Assembly (NCBI GenBank): GCA_963920635.1
Contig: OY987298.1
Coordinates: 113,822,035-113,886,034 of the forward strand
DNA from: Pseudeuparius sepicola
Lineage: Eukaryota; Arthropoda; Insecta; Coleoptera; Anthribidae
Length of the DNA stretch: 64,000 nucleotides
Direction of reading: 5' to 3'
Below, piece after piece: positions 24,442-35,699 of the stretch. Numbering within the stretch: the stretch's first letter is position 1; every line of letters starts with the position of its first letter. Below the pieces are notes generated by a model, which saw nothing but the letters and a program-made list of their open reading frames with translations, was not told the DNA's origin and searched no databases. Position numbers and translations under genes: made by a program.

Positions 24442-24547
24442 GTAGGTACTAAATTGATGGATCTAAACCAGCTCTGTATTCTCGTTGCCCATTGACACCC
24501 ACACTAAAAATTAAACAAGAGTATTATAAAAAAATATACCTACTCAC

Positions 24548-24854
24548 CTCTGTAAAAGTGGTGAGAATTGAATTCACCTTCAATTTCCTTCTGTTGTCTT
24601 TGCATATTCTGAAGCTTTCTTTTTTAAAATGTCCAGAACAGATAAACAAACCATCCGCTTGTTCTATAGGATAGATAAATGTTCCTACACACAAAAACTG
24701 ATTTTAAACACAAGTCAATACTCAATTTTAAAAGTATACCTGTTCCAGCACTAATAGCTTCGATCCAAGTTTTAAGTTGAATGCTATTACTCGGGAATTC
24801 AAATAAAGGCAATTGCTTAAAGCGACAATTCGCCATGGAACACAACCGCGGCAT
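24548..24854 (-). CDS. THAP-domain gene fragment, two exons
   Basis: On the minus strand exon 1 (24854-24740) starts MPRLCSMANC and carries FEFPSN and W at the expected THAP spacing. Exon 2 (24683-24548) carries ICSGHF and a closing VNSILTTF, equivalent to the AVPTIF motif. The intron has GT-AG ends, and the reading phase runs through into a second good donor (GTGAGT). The C2CH finger is therefore complete. It differs from the other THAP lineages here. No transposase exon follows within 2.3 kb, so it is either a host THAP gene running out of recognisable exons or a transposon remnant. Confidence 0.72.
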
Positions 24855-25703
24855 TATTTACAATATGAAATGAAGCAGGAGAACGACCCCTCCTGTAAAA
24901 AGAACCCAGCTTTTAATAAATTCAAAACACTTCTCCTATTCGCTCACTACAGTCCAAAAAAAAACGGCACGGCTCCGGTATTCTGTGAAATTCACACTTA
25001 ATAATTACAAAAAAGTTATACAACAGAAAATATAACCTAAATGCGTGAAAAACACGCCAGCAGGGAATGTGAAACTCGACCTTTGACAACAGCCGGTTTA
25101 TTTCTGGACATAACCTTTAATATTTTGTGTTTGACAGGAGTACGGTTGGTGGCTCCGTCTTGCGGTCAACTCTCGAAGTACGCGAACGGGATTTTTGGTT
25201 CGAATGAACAGGCCAGAAAGGACGCGAAGTGTGCCGTAAATCGTAGGAGGCCATGGAACGACGAAACTGTAGATTTCAGCCTGAACCTATACATAGGTAT
25301 TTTGTGGCCTGAACATAATTGTGCAACTTTGTCTTTAATTATCATAAAAAAAATAAGGGTTAAAAGCCGTTGTTTCATTTATTACGTGTTATGTTGGTGC
25401 ATCTACTGTAAACAGAGTACAATTTTAGAGCAATTAAAAATATTGTCAAGTACCCTATTATAGCATTTGCATCGCAAATTTAAGGTTAGTTCGTAGACAT
25501 AAAACAGAAATAATAACTGGATCCTATATAGCGTTCGGGTATGAACGGCACACAAGTCCTATATTCAGTAATCTGTGAGTTGTGACTTGTGACACAAGTA
25601 AAACGGAGTCTCAAACACACAGAGCTTGACACATCGTACCCACGGTATGTGATCATATCCGAAAGCGCCTATGGTTGACAGTTCGTTCGACATTTGCCAA
25701 ACT
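24855..25703. other. No gene; dispersed repeat fragment
   Basis: Contains the inverted partner of the 18570-18630 repeat at about 25206-25260. No supported coding region. Confidence 0.4.
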
Positions 25704-25711
25704 CCCTAGAT

Positions 25712-26034
25712 CAGCGTTTATAAAACAACCGCAGTTTAGCTTACTCTTGAGAAATCATCCACAAATTCAATGACCTTGAGCCATATTGGGGGAATAGAAG
25801 TCAGAGGTGTAGTCGGAAAAATCAATTCAGAAATACAGAGTACTATTAGTAAAAAAGTATATAGTGTGTGGTAAGCACAAGCAGCTTTGACTTCTTCTTG
25901 GGATTATTTAAAGATACTAGCCCCGACACTGCATCCATTTGACAGAATCTATTCCCAAATGCCGGTTGCGCGACTAGGTGCGCAGAATTTTCCCGCCATG
26001 GGGAGAAATACTGCTGGTTGTTTTATATGCTCTG
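25712..26034. mobile_element. TIR MITE, family F1, with perfect 8-bp duplication
   Basis: 323 bp. The left tip CAGCGTTTATAAAACAACC and right tip (reverse complement CAGAGCATATAAAACAACC) are inverted. CCCTAGAT is directly repeated on both sides (25704-25711 and 26035-26042). Related copies lie at 50466 and 52146-52538. The CAG start and 8-bp duplication suggest the hAT or P superfamily. Confidence 0.88.
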
Positions 26035-26322
26035 CCCTAGATTGCTTAAAACCAGGGACGTATTGGGGCGAATTGGGTAAGCTGCATTTTTGGACGTTTA
26101 CAAAAAGTCAAATCATCGAAACCCAATCTATTTTTATATTGTTTCTCTCTAGACGCCCAGACCAAAAACTTTGGAAGAAGCAGCAATACATTTTGTGGCA
26201 TCTATGATTTGTCGGTTGGAATTAGCTTATTAATTACCAATGTGTCAATAATTCTGGGGTGCCATCATTCTGCAAGACGAGTATGCTATTATTTACAGAT
26301 GTGCTCCACGTGACGTGAAAAC

Positions 26323-26349
26323 CGTCGATGGTCCCTTCCTCAATCAACG
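26323..26349. repeat. Fused-TIR footprint (family C), site 3, perfect 8-bp duplication
   Basis: 27 bp: CGTCGATGG, then TCC, then CTTCCTCAATCAACG, between two copies of GTGAAAAC (26315-26322 and 26350-26357). A degenerate half-copy (CCTCAATCAATGGT) lies near 26369. Confidence 0.88.
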
Positions 26350-26424
26350 GTGAAAACGCAGAATCGTCCTCAATCAATGGTTCTGGTGACAATACAATAC
26401 GCAATATAACTCAATATTTTATTA

Positions 26425-26950
26425 CTTTCAAAATGGCCGTCGCCACAAAATGGCGGATGATGTATTTTTGTCAACTTCCTTAATTTGGGTATCAAATGAA
26501 AGGGCTTGAAGAGTAGAAAACGATAAAGTTAGTGACATTACACTAAATTCAATATGACCGCCGCTCCAAAATGGCGGATAATGCATTTTTTTGTCAACCC
26601 CCTTAATATGGGTATGAAATGAAAGTGCTTGAAGAATATAAAACGATAAAGTTGGTGACATCACAGTAAATTCAATATGGCCGCCGCTCCAAGATGGCGG
26701 ATTACCTTTTCTTTTCAACCCCCTTAATATGAAGTATCAAATGAAAGGGCTTGAAGAGTAGAAAACTATAAAGTTAGTAACATCACACTAAATTCAATAT
26801 AGCCGCCGCTCCAAGATGGCGGATTACCTACTTGATACCCAACATGGGTATCAAATGAAAGGGCTCGACGGGTGGAAAGCAATAAGGTAAATGACGTCAT
26901 ACTAAATCCAATATGGCGGCCGCCCCAACCCAAGACGGCGGATTACCTAT
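26425..26950. repeat. Minisatellite, about 121-bp unit, four copies plus a part
   Basis: The anchor TGGCGGA/CGGCGGA recurs at 26451, 26572, 26695, 26817 and 26936 (periods 121, 123, 122, 119). Each unit contains GCCGCCGCTCCAAGATGGCGG and GGTATCAAATGAAAGGGCTT. The short open frame through it is a by-product of periodicity. Confidence 0.9.
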
Positions 26951-27591
26951 AGTTCAACGCAGGAAAGAAACCGTTTCTAAAGAATGCGGGCGGCGTTGCG
27001 AGATTTCCTATACGAGTAGTCGTTATTTATTGGCGAATACAAGTTTTAGCATATTGAAGCCGAATTTCTGAAATCTGTAATACCGAAAAAATAAAGCTCG
27101 CATCACGCGACCACTTACTAATTACGTAATTAATTACAGTACGTAAAGTTAACTGCGTATTTGGGCTACCACACAGCGCTCACTTTTTCTTAACGAAAAC
27201 CTAAACTTATTTATCCCATATTTTTATTTTTGATTTCAATCTAACCTAACCTATATATTTTGTGACTTCAATATTATTCCCACTTTCCCGGGTTATCCAT
27301 AGATAAAGGAATTTTATTCATTTCTCTATGGGTTTATCATTTGCGGTCATCGCGAGCAACAGGTTGCGGCGGCAAGTTTTGAGGTGAATGAAATTCAAAT
27401 GGGATGATTCATTTTTCGACGAAAATAACTTTAGATTCCAGCTAACGAATGTGTCAAGATCTTTTGTGCAACGAAACAAAATAAATAAGACCCAATAATG
27501 GGGTAAAAACATTTTGTTGTGTGATATTACAAAGTGATATTGAAAACAAAACAAGTCCATACTTGTTGCACCATTTTCGGAAAAATTGCGA

Positions 27592-28269
27592 ATGATTTAC
27601 ATGATGGGCCTTCCTCGTCGTATCGTTGATTATAAGCTTAAAAGAGATAGTAAATTAATTAAATTAGTGAGGCATCATCCCTGTTTGTATGATAAAAATC
27701 ATCAATTATATTCTGATAAGGCAACTAGGAGAATTACATGGCAGCATATAGCTAACTATCTGAATGCAACAGGTTCGTCTGATTTTAGATATTTAGTAAA
27801 TAGCTAGTTTATTAGACATTAATAAATGAATAATATATATTCAAGCAGTTTTATAATTGTACCTAATCTATAGATTAGACCTGTGTAGTTGTAGCCAAGC
27901 TTTTTGTAGTTACCTACCTACTGACTTGACACAAGTAGAAGATCGTAGGTTTTTTGCACATAAAGTTGTACTTCTATTTTTCTTATATTTTCTTTATAGT
28001 CAGCAGTAAGCAAAAACATAAATCTCCACCTTTCTTGAGTTGATGTAGGAAACTGTTAAGATGTCCGATCAAATATGACCGATCGGAGGTTAAGATATAC
28101 ACCCTACCTAATGTCAATGTGTAATTTTTTAGTGGCTTGGTGTGAGGAACAATGGAGTTTTTTGATTGGGCGCTACAAACACGAATATGAAGTTCTTCAC
28201 AAAGGATCGGTGTGGTTGCTATTCCACCAAATTGATTTTTTGGAACCCTACATCGATTGGAAGACTAAA
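27592..28269 (+). CDS. MADF-domain (Myb/SANT-like) protein, two exons, 3' end not found
   Basis: Exon 1 (27592-27772) encodes LIKLVRHHPCLYDK...RRITWQHIANYLN, the first half of a MADF domain. Exon 2 (28133-28269) continues with WSFLIGRYKHEYE and SVWLLFHQIDFLEPYI, the second half. The intron has GT-AG ends and the codon split across it fits. Exon 2 ends at a strong donor (AAA|GTAAGT). MADF proteins are sequence-specific DNA-binding factors common in arthropods. The start is taken at the first ATG of the frame. No later exon is convincing, because the next 3 kb are occupied by a non-coding TIR element. This is probably a host gene or a domesticated or decayed one. Confidence 0.78.
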
Positions 28270-28977
28270 GTAAGTTGTCAGTTATAAATTTAGTTATAAA
28301 ATCTATTTTTATAGTTTTTCTTATTCAAAATATAATAATTTTATGAATTGTAGGACTGCAAAATTATACGAGGCATTTGAAATCTAAATAAGTATTGTAA
28401 AGTGTATGGATACCGATTATTAAATATTGTTTCTTGCCTCAAGAAAAAGGAAAAACGCAAATGTGCCCTTACTAGGTAGGAGATCAAGCCCTCCAGTTAT
28501 ACGATCAATCAATTGATATAAGAATATTGTTATGTTAAAACTTTATGTATTACTATTAACACATAAAATTATACCTCTTTACATAGGTAACTAATTATAT
28601 GTATTCAATGCAATAATAACATTTGTTGAATTAAATTTTGTTTAAATTAATAATTATAAAATAGATTTAAAAAGTTCCTATCAAATTTGGATTGGTGTAT
28701 TATGCAGGCTGACTGCGAGGGCATATAACTAAAATGCCAAATCTGCGGAACCCTGGGTGTGTGATTACTGTAAAAATGTAAAAAAAGGTTACTCTATAGA
28801 TGATGTTACGGAAAAGCTTAATACCATGGAAAATAATATAATGCACTATTTAAGAAATTTGAGGAACAACAATAGTCGAATTAAATTACGGACTTAAGCT
28901 TGCAAAAAATTGTAACATTATGAATTAAAGTGAATCCTATGTATTTTGAGGTAGTCTTTCCGAAAAAAGAAAAAAAA
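28270..28977. other. Possible Cys-rich coding remnant, otherwise no gene
   Basis: Around 28745-28898 one frame reads EPWVCDYCKNVKKGYSIDD followed by a short coiled-coil-like stretch and a stop. It resembles the end of a PHD-type finger as found in some LINE ORF1 proteins. It may belong to the LINE remains at 32.2 kb or to the MADF gene. Evidence is thin. Confidence 0.3.
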
Positions 28978-31540
28978 ATGTAGCCCCGGGTCGAAATTGC
29001 CCAAATTTGGGGTTATGTTTATTTTTCAATTTTGCGCAGGCGTATCTTGGAAACGAATCAATATTTTGAAACGGGGTTTACACCATTTTAAAGCACAGGA
29101 AAAATGGCAATTTTCATGTCCCTTGAAAAATTTTGATCCGAGGCACCGTTCCCGAGATATAGACGATTGAAATGTATGTAGTATTTTGAGAAAAAATTGG
29201 GTGCTGAAGGCCGAAAATTTGAATGTTCAAACACTAAAGTTTTCATAACTTTGGTAAAAATTAAGATATTTGAAAAAACAAAAATGCGTTTTGAATGTAA
29301 GGGACGAGACTATTGATATCCAGAGGGACGCAAGAAAAAATCCCAAAATTGGGCATATGGCGGAGGGGCAAAGTGTACCCATGACCTAATTTCATTGGTT
29401 GCCTGTAACAGGCCAACTGTTTGAAATTTTTTAATGCCACTTACAGAGCTTACTCTTGAATGTCCATTCTCATGTTTGTATGAGTTTTACCGAAATCGGA
29501 CTATAATTGGCCAAGAGATCAAAGAAATAAAATAAACTTTTTTCCCAAAAACAAATAATTTTTTTTGAAAATCTGAAATGGCACAAAAATGCACCCAATG
29601 ACAAGAATTTTTTTATTTTTCAGTACCTCAATGTGTCTAGAATACCACTACGTTATAGAACATTCGTCAAAAATATGTTGTCTATTTTTCTGACATTGTT
29701 CATTGTGTGAGTACCAAAAAAAACATGGTTTTTGGGAAAAGTTGCCTAAAATTGGCAATTTTCAATTACTTGGTCTGAAAGGTGGGCAAACCTAAATTGG
29801 ATGTCGTCTCAACATGTGTACGAAGTTACAAGTCTGTATGTATATTCTAAGTTGTAGAATTCCCCCGACAAAAGTCCCGTTACACGCGCTCCGCGGGATC
29901 CAAAAATCGTACAGTGTCACTATTGAAGCAGGCACCATAAGGAATTTATTTTTATTTTTGGATAAAATGTTAATTTGACTTTGCCATCGATTTGTGCTTG
30001 TCAGAGGATGAAAATGACGTCACAAGAGTCGACCACGTGACTTGCGGTATCTGTCAAAATTGACATTTTTTCAAAAATTATCCAAAATCGGCTTTATTTG
30101 ACACATTTTCGATAAAAGTTATTAGAAAAAGTTGTTTCTTTTGCAATTTTTGGCCTACATACCAATTTTCAGAGACCCTTGATAACATTTAACTTTTTGC
30201 GTGTTTTTGTAAAAAAAATTCCAAACATTTCAACTAAAATGTATTTATTGAAAGTTGTATTTTTACCTAACCTAACCAGTTGATTTCTTAGACAATCTCT
30301 ATTTGGTTTAAAAAATTATGTCAAGCTTGGTGCAAAGTTGATTTAATTTCAAAGGTTTGATGAACACAAACCTATAGTCTATTTTTCACGTCGTTAAATA
30401 CTTTCATCTAAAAGGAGTTATGTAAAGAGAATACAAATAAATGAACACATTTGGTACATTTGGAAATTAAATTAGCGGTTCCCGATGGAAATTTATCTCT
30501 GATAACAGTTTAAGTAAAAAAAATGAGTAGGCTATGGAGACAGAAATCTTGCATTCCATTTGCGCGCTTTGAGTGCCGAACATTGCCAGAGAAATGTATA
30601 CAAAATGGCTTCTATTGACAATCATCCCAAAAATCAATGTTCAGGTTCTCATTGAGATAAAGGCCATTGCTTTCCAGATATTCTGCCTTCTTCTTTTAAA
30701 TGGAGAGAAATTTCATTGAATAACAATGACTTGTCGATTTACTGAAAGAGAGAGAAAAAAATGCAATTTTTTCGAGTAAGAACAAGCCCACTGTCGACCT
30801 TTTCCGTAATTTGGGCACCTTACAGAGAATAGCTCAATTTCGTTTTGTTTCCATCTACACGAGTGCCTGAAAATACATAATAATCAGTAGGTCAAAAAAT
30901 TGATGTTTTGCAAATTTTTCGCAAAATATTACAGATTTCGCCACCCGACCTCATTCGAAAGGTAACCAGAAAATACGCATTTTTTGTTTAGCATATATAT
31001 CTTCTCGTATTCCAAGTTTTTTTGGAAATCACGAAAAACCAGATTTTAGAGAACAAAAAACAAACTTATCACCAAGTTGGAACTTACACACAGGCTTAGG
31101 ATTAATTTTCTAAAATTATTTACAGTATATTTTTTGTGTATTTTTTTGCGTTTTTCGCAAATTTCCGAAAAACTATGGCAGATTTCGCCGCGGGACCTAT
31201 TTTGTTTGAAAGACAAAAAAACACACAAAATCTCTCATAGGCACATATTATGGCCTAACACTTATAGTTTCGCCACAAATTCAACGTGAATTTCGTGTTC
31301 ATGGTTCTGATCAAAAAAACGAAAAAAGCAACTTTTTGGTATAAGCGCCTCTGGCGGCGAGAAATACACCTTAAAAATATGGGTATATGAATTTCCGAAC
31401 TATTTTTGCCTCCTCTTTCGACTGGTGCATTTATTTTTACCATAGGGGTAGTACTTGGCGAGATAATTAGCAATTTTCCATGGGAAAATCCGGAAAACCC
31501 GGTTTTTCCCAATTTAGAAAATTTCGACCCGGGGCTACAT
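28978..31540. mobile_element. Large non-coding TIR element (2.56 kb)
   Basis: The termini ATGTAGCCCCGGGTCGAAAT (left) and its reverse complement (right) match over 21 bp. The inside has no long open frame on either strand. It is full of poly-A/T stretches and GAAATTT/TTTTCGCAAA-type words. A target duplication cannot be told apart from the A/T-rich flanks. It is probably a non-autonomous DNA transposon of unknown superfamily. Confidence 0.75.
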
Positions 31541-32199
31541 TTTATTTTTTTGGACAGAGCGCATCAAAATACATAAGATACAATTTGTTTCATCCAGTTA
31601 CAATTTAATGCAAGCTCGAGGGGTCTTTTTTTCGTAATTTAATTAGACTACAAAGGCTAACTGAAATGTTACATGAGGAACTAGGAGATATAAAAAAGAA
31701 AAGTAATAAAAAGGAGTAAACAAGCAAATTAGGAGTACTCCAGAAGCACCTGAATGCTTGTGTGCGGGAGGATGCAATTACTATTATTTTGTCTTCGTTG
31801 CCATTTGTGGCTAGAGCCGGCTTTTCCCAATAGAACTAGGATAGCATTCGCTCAAGTACTACGGAAAACCCAAGGAAAACCGTAGTAATCCCAGTGAGTG
31901 TAGGACAATTATTAGTAAATCACACTGATAAAACCATTAAGGAGCAATACCGAGAATCCACAATTTGTCCATCACTCTTGGCCATCAGCGGTATTTTTCT
32001 ATAGACAGGAGCATGCATTTGCCTCGACCTTGGTTCGAACCAAGTTCAATCAAAGGCAGAAAAACATGCAGTCTAAATAGTTCGGCAACCCTGCAAACAT
32101 TGCCACTGTGGCATTGGTATTCTGACCAAACTAATCAATAATGTGTTACAAAGTGGTAGTTTTCCCGAAGAATTGAAAGTAATAAATTCAGCCCTATAT
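31541..32199. other. No gene; possible LINE-related remains
   Basis: No convincing frame. A short stretch near 31645-31720 encodes RLQRLTEMLHEELGDIKKKS in one frame, with an AG acceptor before it and a stop after it. It might be a last exon, but no partner is identified. Confidence 0.3.
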
Positions 32200-32450
32200 T
32201 TAAATCAGGTAATAAAAAATATATAAATAACTATAGACCAATATCTGTTCTTGGTGTATTTTCCACGATTTTAGAAAGAATAATTATTAGTAAATGAATT
32301 ATCTCACATAAACAATCATCGTACCACTAGATGAGTTTCAGTATGGTTTCTAACGTCACAGTAGTACCATTGGGTGATTCACTCTTCAGTCAACGGTAGT
32401 ACGCTGTATGCAGCGGTTGATTTAATAAATTATATATTTAAGGCCTTAGA

Positions 32451-33944
32451 TAGGGTTGCCATCTCTCCGGTCTTCACCCGAGTCTCTAGGTTTTTATGCC
32501 TACCCTCTGGCCTCCAGGTTTGAAGCCAATTTCTCCGGGGTAAAAAATTTAATGCTTTTCCTGGAGTTTACGATATTGTCGAGATTTAAACCTGGACAAA
32601 CAAAACAATATCGTAATTGTGTTTAATTATTGAAAAGGAATTACAGCATAAAATAGTAGGTAACTACTAGTAAGATAGTGACACTGACATGAGTGATTCC
32701 AATGAAGTTGCAAAAGAACAAGAACGTACCAATCGAGGTGCAAGTATTTCTGGATTTGTACCCAAACAAAAAAAAGCAAGGTACTCGATTTCTTTCCAAA
32801 GTTCTTTAGAGTGCACCGAATATAAAGACTGGTTTGTTAAAATAAATATTAATTCTGCTATGTGTAGTTTATGTTCTGTAAAATTTACTATCAAGCACGA
32901 TGGCACGAAAGTAATAAAAACACATTTAAATAGTAAAACTAATTGTGCATCAGTAAAAAGTCGAATAGTTGAATTGTCAACAGGACCACTCAAACTGTTG
33001 GTGTGCAAAGATCTAATACAAAAATATACAGAGTGCCTTTCTCAAAATACTGAATTATCTGGAACTTTGTACGGGTCAAAAATAGAGTACTTATATCAAA
33101 ACTGTCCCAGACACTAATTGTAATCAAACCAAGTCTAAAAATACAGAAACTTGCCCGTCAGTACCTAAGTCCATATGAGTTACAACAAGAAACACACAGA
33201 AAATGTATCATCTTAGACTATTGAGAAAGGTCCAATAATTTAAATTGTTTTTTATTTGTTGGTTGGCATTTTGTAAGGAAATAAATTACTTTTATGTTTA
33301 TTCATGTTTTTTCAATAATTCCAGAGCACTCTTGACCAGTATAAAGTTTCATAAAAATTCAGCACTTTGAGATGGCGCAGAGAAAAATACAATGTATATT
33401 TTTGTGTTGAATCTTTGCATGCCAACACAACTGTTTTGAGCGGATTCCACGACATACTTGACTCGCCAGATGCCTTTAAAAGTCCCATTTTGCTCATCTT
33501 TGGAACCCTGTAGATGCAACTCCCTGTATATTTCTTGTTCAAATTTGGTATGGCGGGGTTCTGGGGTGTCCCAATAAAAGCTGTGGCGTCAGATTATAAA
33601 TAAAAAATCTTCTTTCGTAAATTTTTACTAGGAAAAAATTCGTAGTAGGCCTTGAAAAAAAGACCTAAAATTTTGCACCAAAGTAAGAGTTTTTGTGACC
33701 TATTTTCAGAAGAAAAAACGGCTAAAATCTGGAGTGCTTTCATTTCAAATGGGCCACCCTGTATATATTTTTATAATTTTTTTGAAACCACTTTATTCTA
33801 CAATTCTCTTCTCCCCCCCTTCCATTTTTCCTCAATTCCACCCTCCCCCCAACCCTTCTAAGACCAAGACCGTTCTTTTACCCAGCATTTGCCCATCTAA
33901 ATTGAAACCTCCGGGTTAACCATGTTGAAAAAGAGGCAACCCTC
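32451..33944. mobile_element. hAT-like element, 1494 bp, with 8-bp duplication
   Basis: The left end TAGGGTTGCC and right end GGCAACCCTC form a short TIR close to the hAT consensus CAGGGTTGCC. GCCTTAGA is directly repeated at 32443-32450 and 33945-33952. It carries a BED-like zinc-finger frame but no transposase catalytic region, and is inserted in a LINE. Confidence 0.85.
32689..33117 (+). CDS. BED-like zinc-finger protein of the hAT-like element
   Basis: 142 codons starting MSDSNEVAKEQ. Residues 40-85 read KDWFVKININSAMCSLCSVKF then H, IKTHLNSKTNC: a C-x2-C pair with a downstream H...C where BED fingers have H...H, plus the usual W before the first Cys. Such fingers head hAT transposases and related insect proteins. 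The frame stops soon after. The dimerisation and RNase H regions are absent, so this is either a non-autonomous remnant or an N-terminal exon. The first ATG was chosen. Confidence 0.6.
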   Translation: MSDSNEVAKEQERTNRGASISGFVPKQKKARYSISFQSSLECTEYKDWFVKININSAMCSLCSVKFTIKHDGTKVIKTHLNSKTNCASVKSRIVELSTGPLKLLVCKDLIQKYTECLSQNTELSGTLYGSKIEYLYQNCPRH

Positions 33945-34591
33945 GCCTTAGATGGTAATAAAGTAGTTGTAGTATTTTATACAGATTTAAGGAAAGCATT
34001 TTATGTGGTGAGTTTTAATATTCTTTTGAATAAATTGGAGGGTACGGGATTTGCAAGGAGTGTGATCGACCTGATCTGCAGCTATCTCCAGGTAAAAGGC
34101 CAGTAAAACAGTCTGATGAGTAATAAAAACTCTACAACTATGGTGTCCCCCAAGGGTCTGTTCTCAGTCCATTGCTCTCTTATACGTACTAAGTTTGAGA
34201 GTTGCAAATCTTAGAGCTATTGAATATTAAAAAAAAACAAAGTTTACAGTTTTTAAACAAAAAAATAAGCAGCTAGGCGAAATAAATATTAAAATAAATA
34301 ATACAAAAATAGAACAAGTTTGTAAAATTCAATACTTGGAACTGATTGTGGACGATGGGATTGGATTGGATCGATCACAAAAGTTACGTGACTGATAAAG
34401 TTTTTCCCATGATTGCTGCAATGTATAAGTTTAGAAATTATTTAACGTTAATAAGTAAGTCATAATGGTGTACAATGCCTTCTTCCTATCTCACTTTAGA
34501 TACCTATTAGTTGCCGATATGGGGTACATCCAGTAGTGTTGAAGATATTAGATTTTGTACAACTATGACAGACTTACGAATACAAAAATAT

Positions 34592-35574
34592 TATACAGGG
34601 TGAATTCGTTTTTTGTAGCAGGACTTTAAGAGGTGATAGATCTTCAAAAAATAACCTCACTTTTTCGTATAAACTGTTTTTAAGGCTTCATAGAAAAGTT
34701 ACAGGGTGTTGAAGTTGGAAAAAATTTGTGGACTTTATCGAATCTTTACCAAACTAGTTGAGATATTTAAATCATATTTGGTATACGTCATAACGGCATG
34801 GGTTAGCATAAAACCTGATTGGCGGAGAAGTAGGTAATTGGTAAAATTATCTTTAGAAAAAAAATTAATCACCTTGTATTGTAATAAAAGGTATTGAATT
34901 TTTTATGCAGATTTTAATTGCAGACAAAAATGTCTTCTCGGTATTTGTTCGCATGCGTTTTACCGAGATATCTCTTAGAGGTGTTAAAGCCAAAGAAAAG
35001 TTTTGTGATATTTTGAGCTGTTATAAACGTGTGTGATAGTGTTTTTGAAGATACAGATTCCAAATACACAAATTATTTTGCATTAACTCTAGGGGGTGCA
35101 ATCACCTCTAGGGTGTGCTAGTTATACTTCCACATTGTGTCTCGCTACTGTGTGTGAGTCGACAAAGAGAGAGAGATCTTAGTGTGTGCATCAGGAATCT
35201 TTTATACCCGAAATTAGTACCAGAGTACTATTATTTCTGAATGAGTAGAAAAACTCAACCGTCTTCGTAATATTTGGCATGGGGTGCGATATACATTAAA
35301 TTAAAAAAATATATTTTATAGCTGAGGTCTCCAAATTTTAGTTTGTAAAATCATGTAACATTGGATGTCCTTTGGCACGATGGTTGAGTGTAAGAGTAGC
35401 TCTGAGCTAAACTTCTCCATTTGCGTCTTAGTAGTAGTTTCTGTACCATTTGGTAAATAATAAAGACGAGTTTATTACTAATATTATTAAATAAAATGTA
35501 GCAATATTTTTATTACAATATTGGTTTGTGATATGGAGTTATTTTGGTTTCAGCTTAATGGGTCACCCTGTATA
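34592..35574. mobile_element. Possible TIR element with TATACAGGGTG ends
   Basis: TATACAGGGTG at the left and CACCCTGTATA at the right, 983 bp apart. The inner sequence has no long frame. The same tip occurs singly near 7067 and 33763, so it is a common dispersed motif here. The pairing of these two ends is not proven. Confidence 0.4.
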
Positions 35575-35699
35575 AGTACTAATCAGTATTTTTTACCTTT
35601 GACACAGGACCTTTTTATTATTATTTATGTAAATAATAAAGATGAAACGTTTATAATTTTTAGGGGATGTTACCTTGGGTCAAATTTATTATTGTTTGG

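Larger units (their letters stand above)
32200..34560 (+). pseudogene. Decayed LINE reverse transcriptase, split by a hAT-like insertion
   Basis: Left part: NNYRPISVLGVF near 32225. Right part, directly after the insertion: VFYTDLRKAF near 33975 and a broken VPQGS-type block near 34142, with many stops. Removing 32451-33952 (insertion plus one duplication) rejoins the two parts at GCCTTAGA. It is old and inactive. Confidence 0.7.

Noticed and set aside
32030..32060. tRNA-like B box (GGTTCGAACC) near 32032
   Set aside because: No matching A box, acceptor stem or cloverleaf could be drawn around it.
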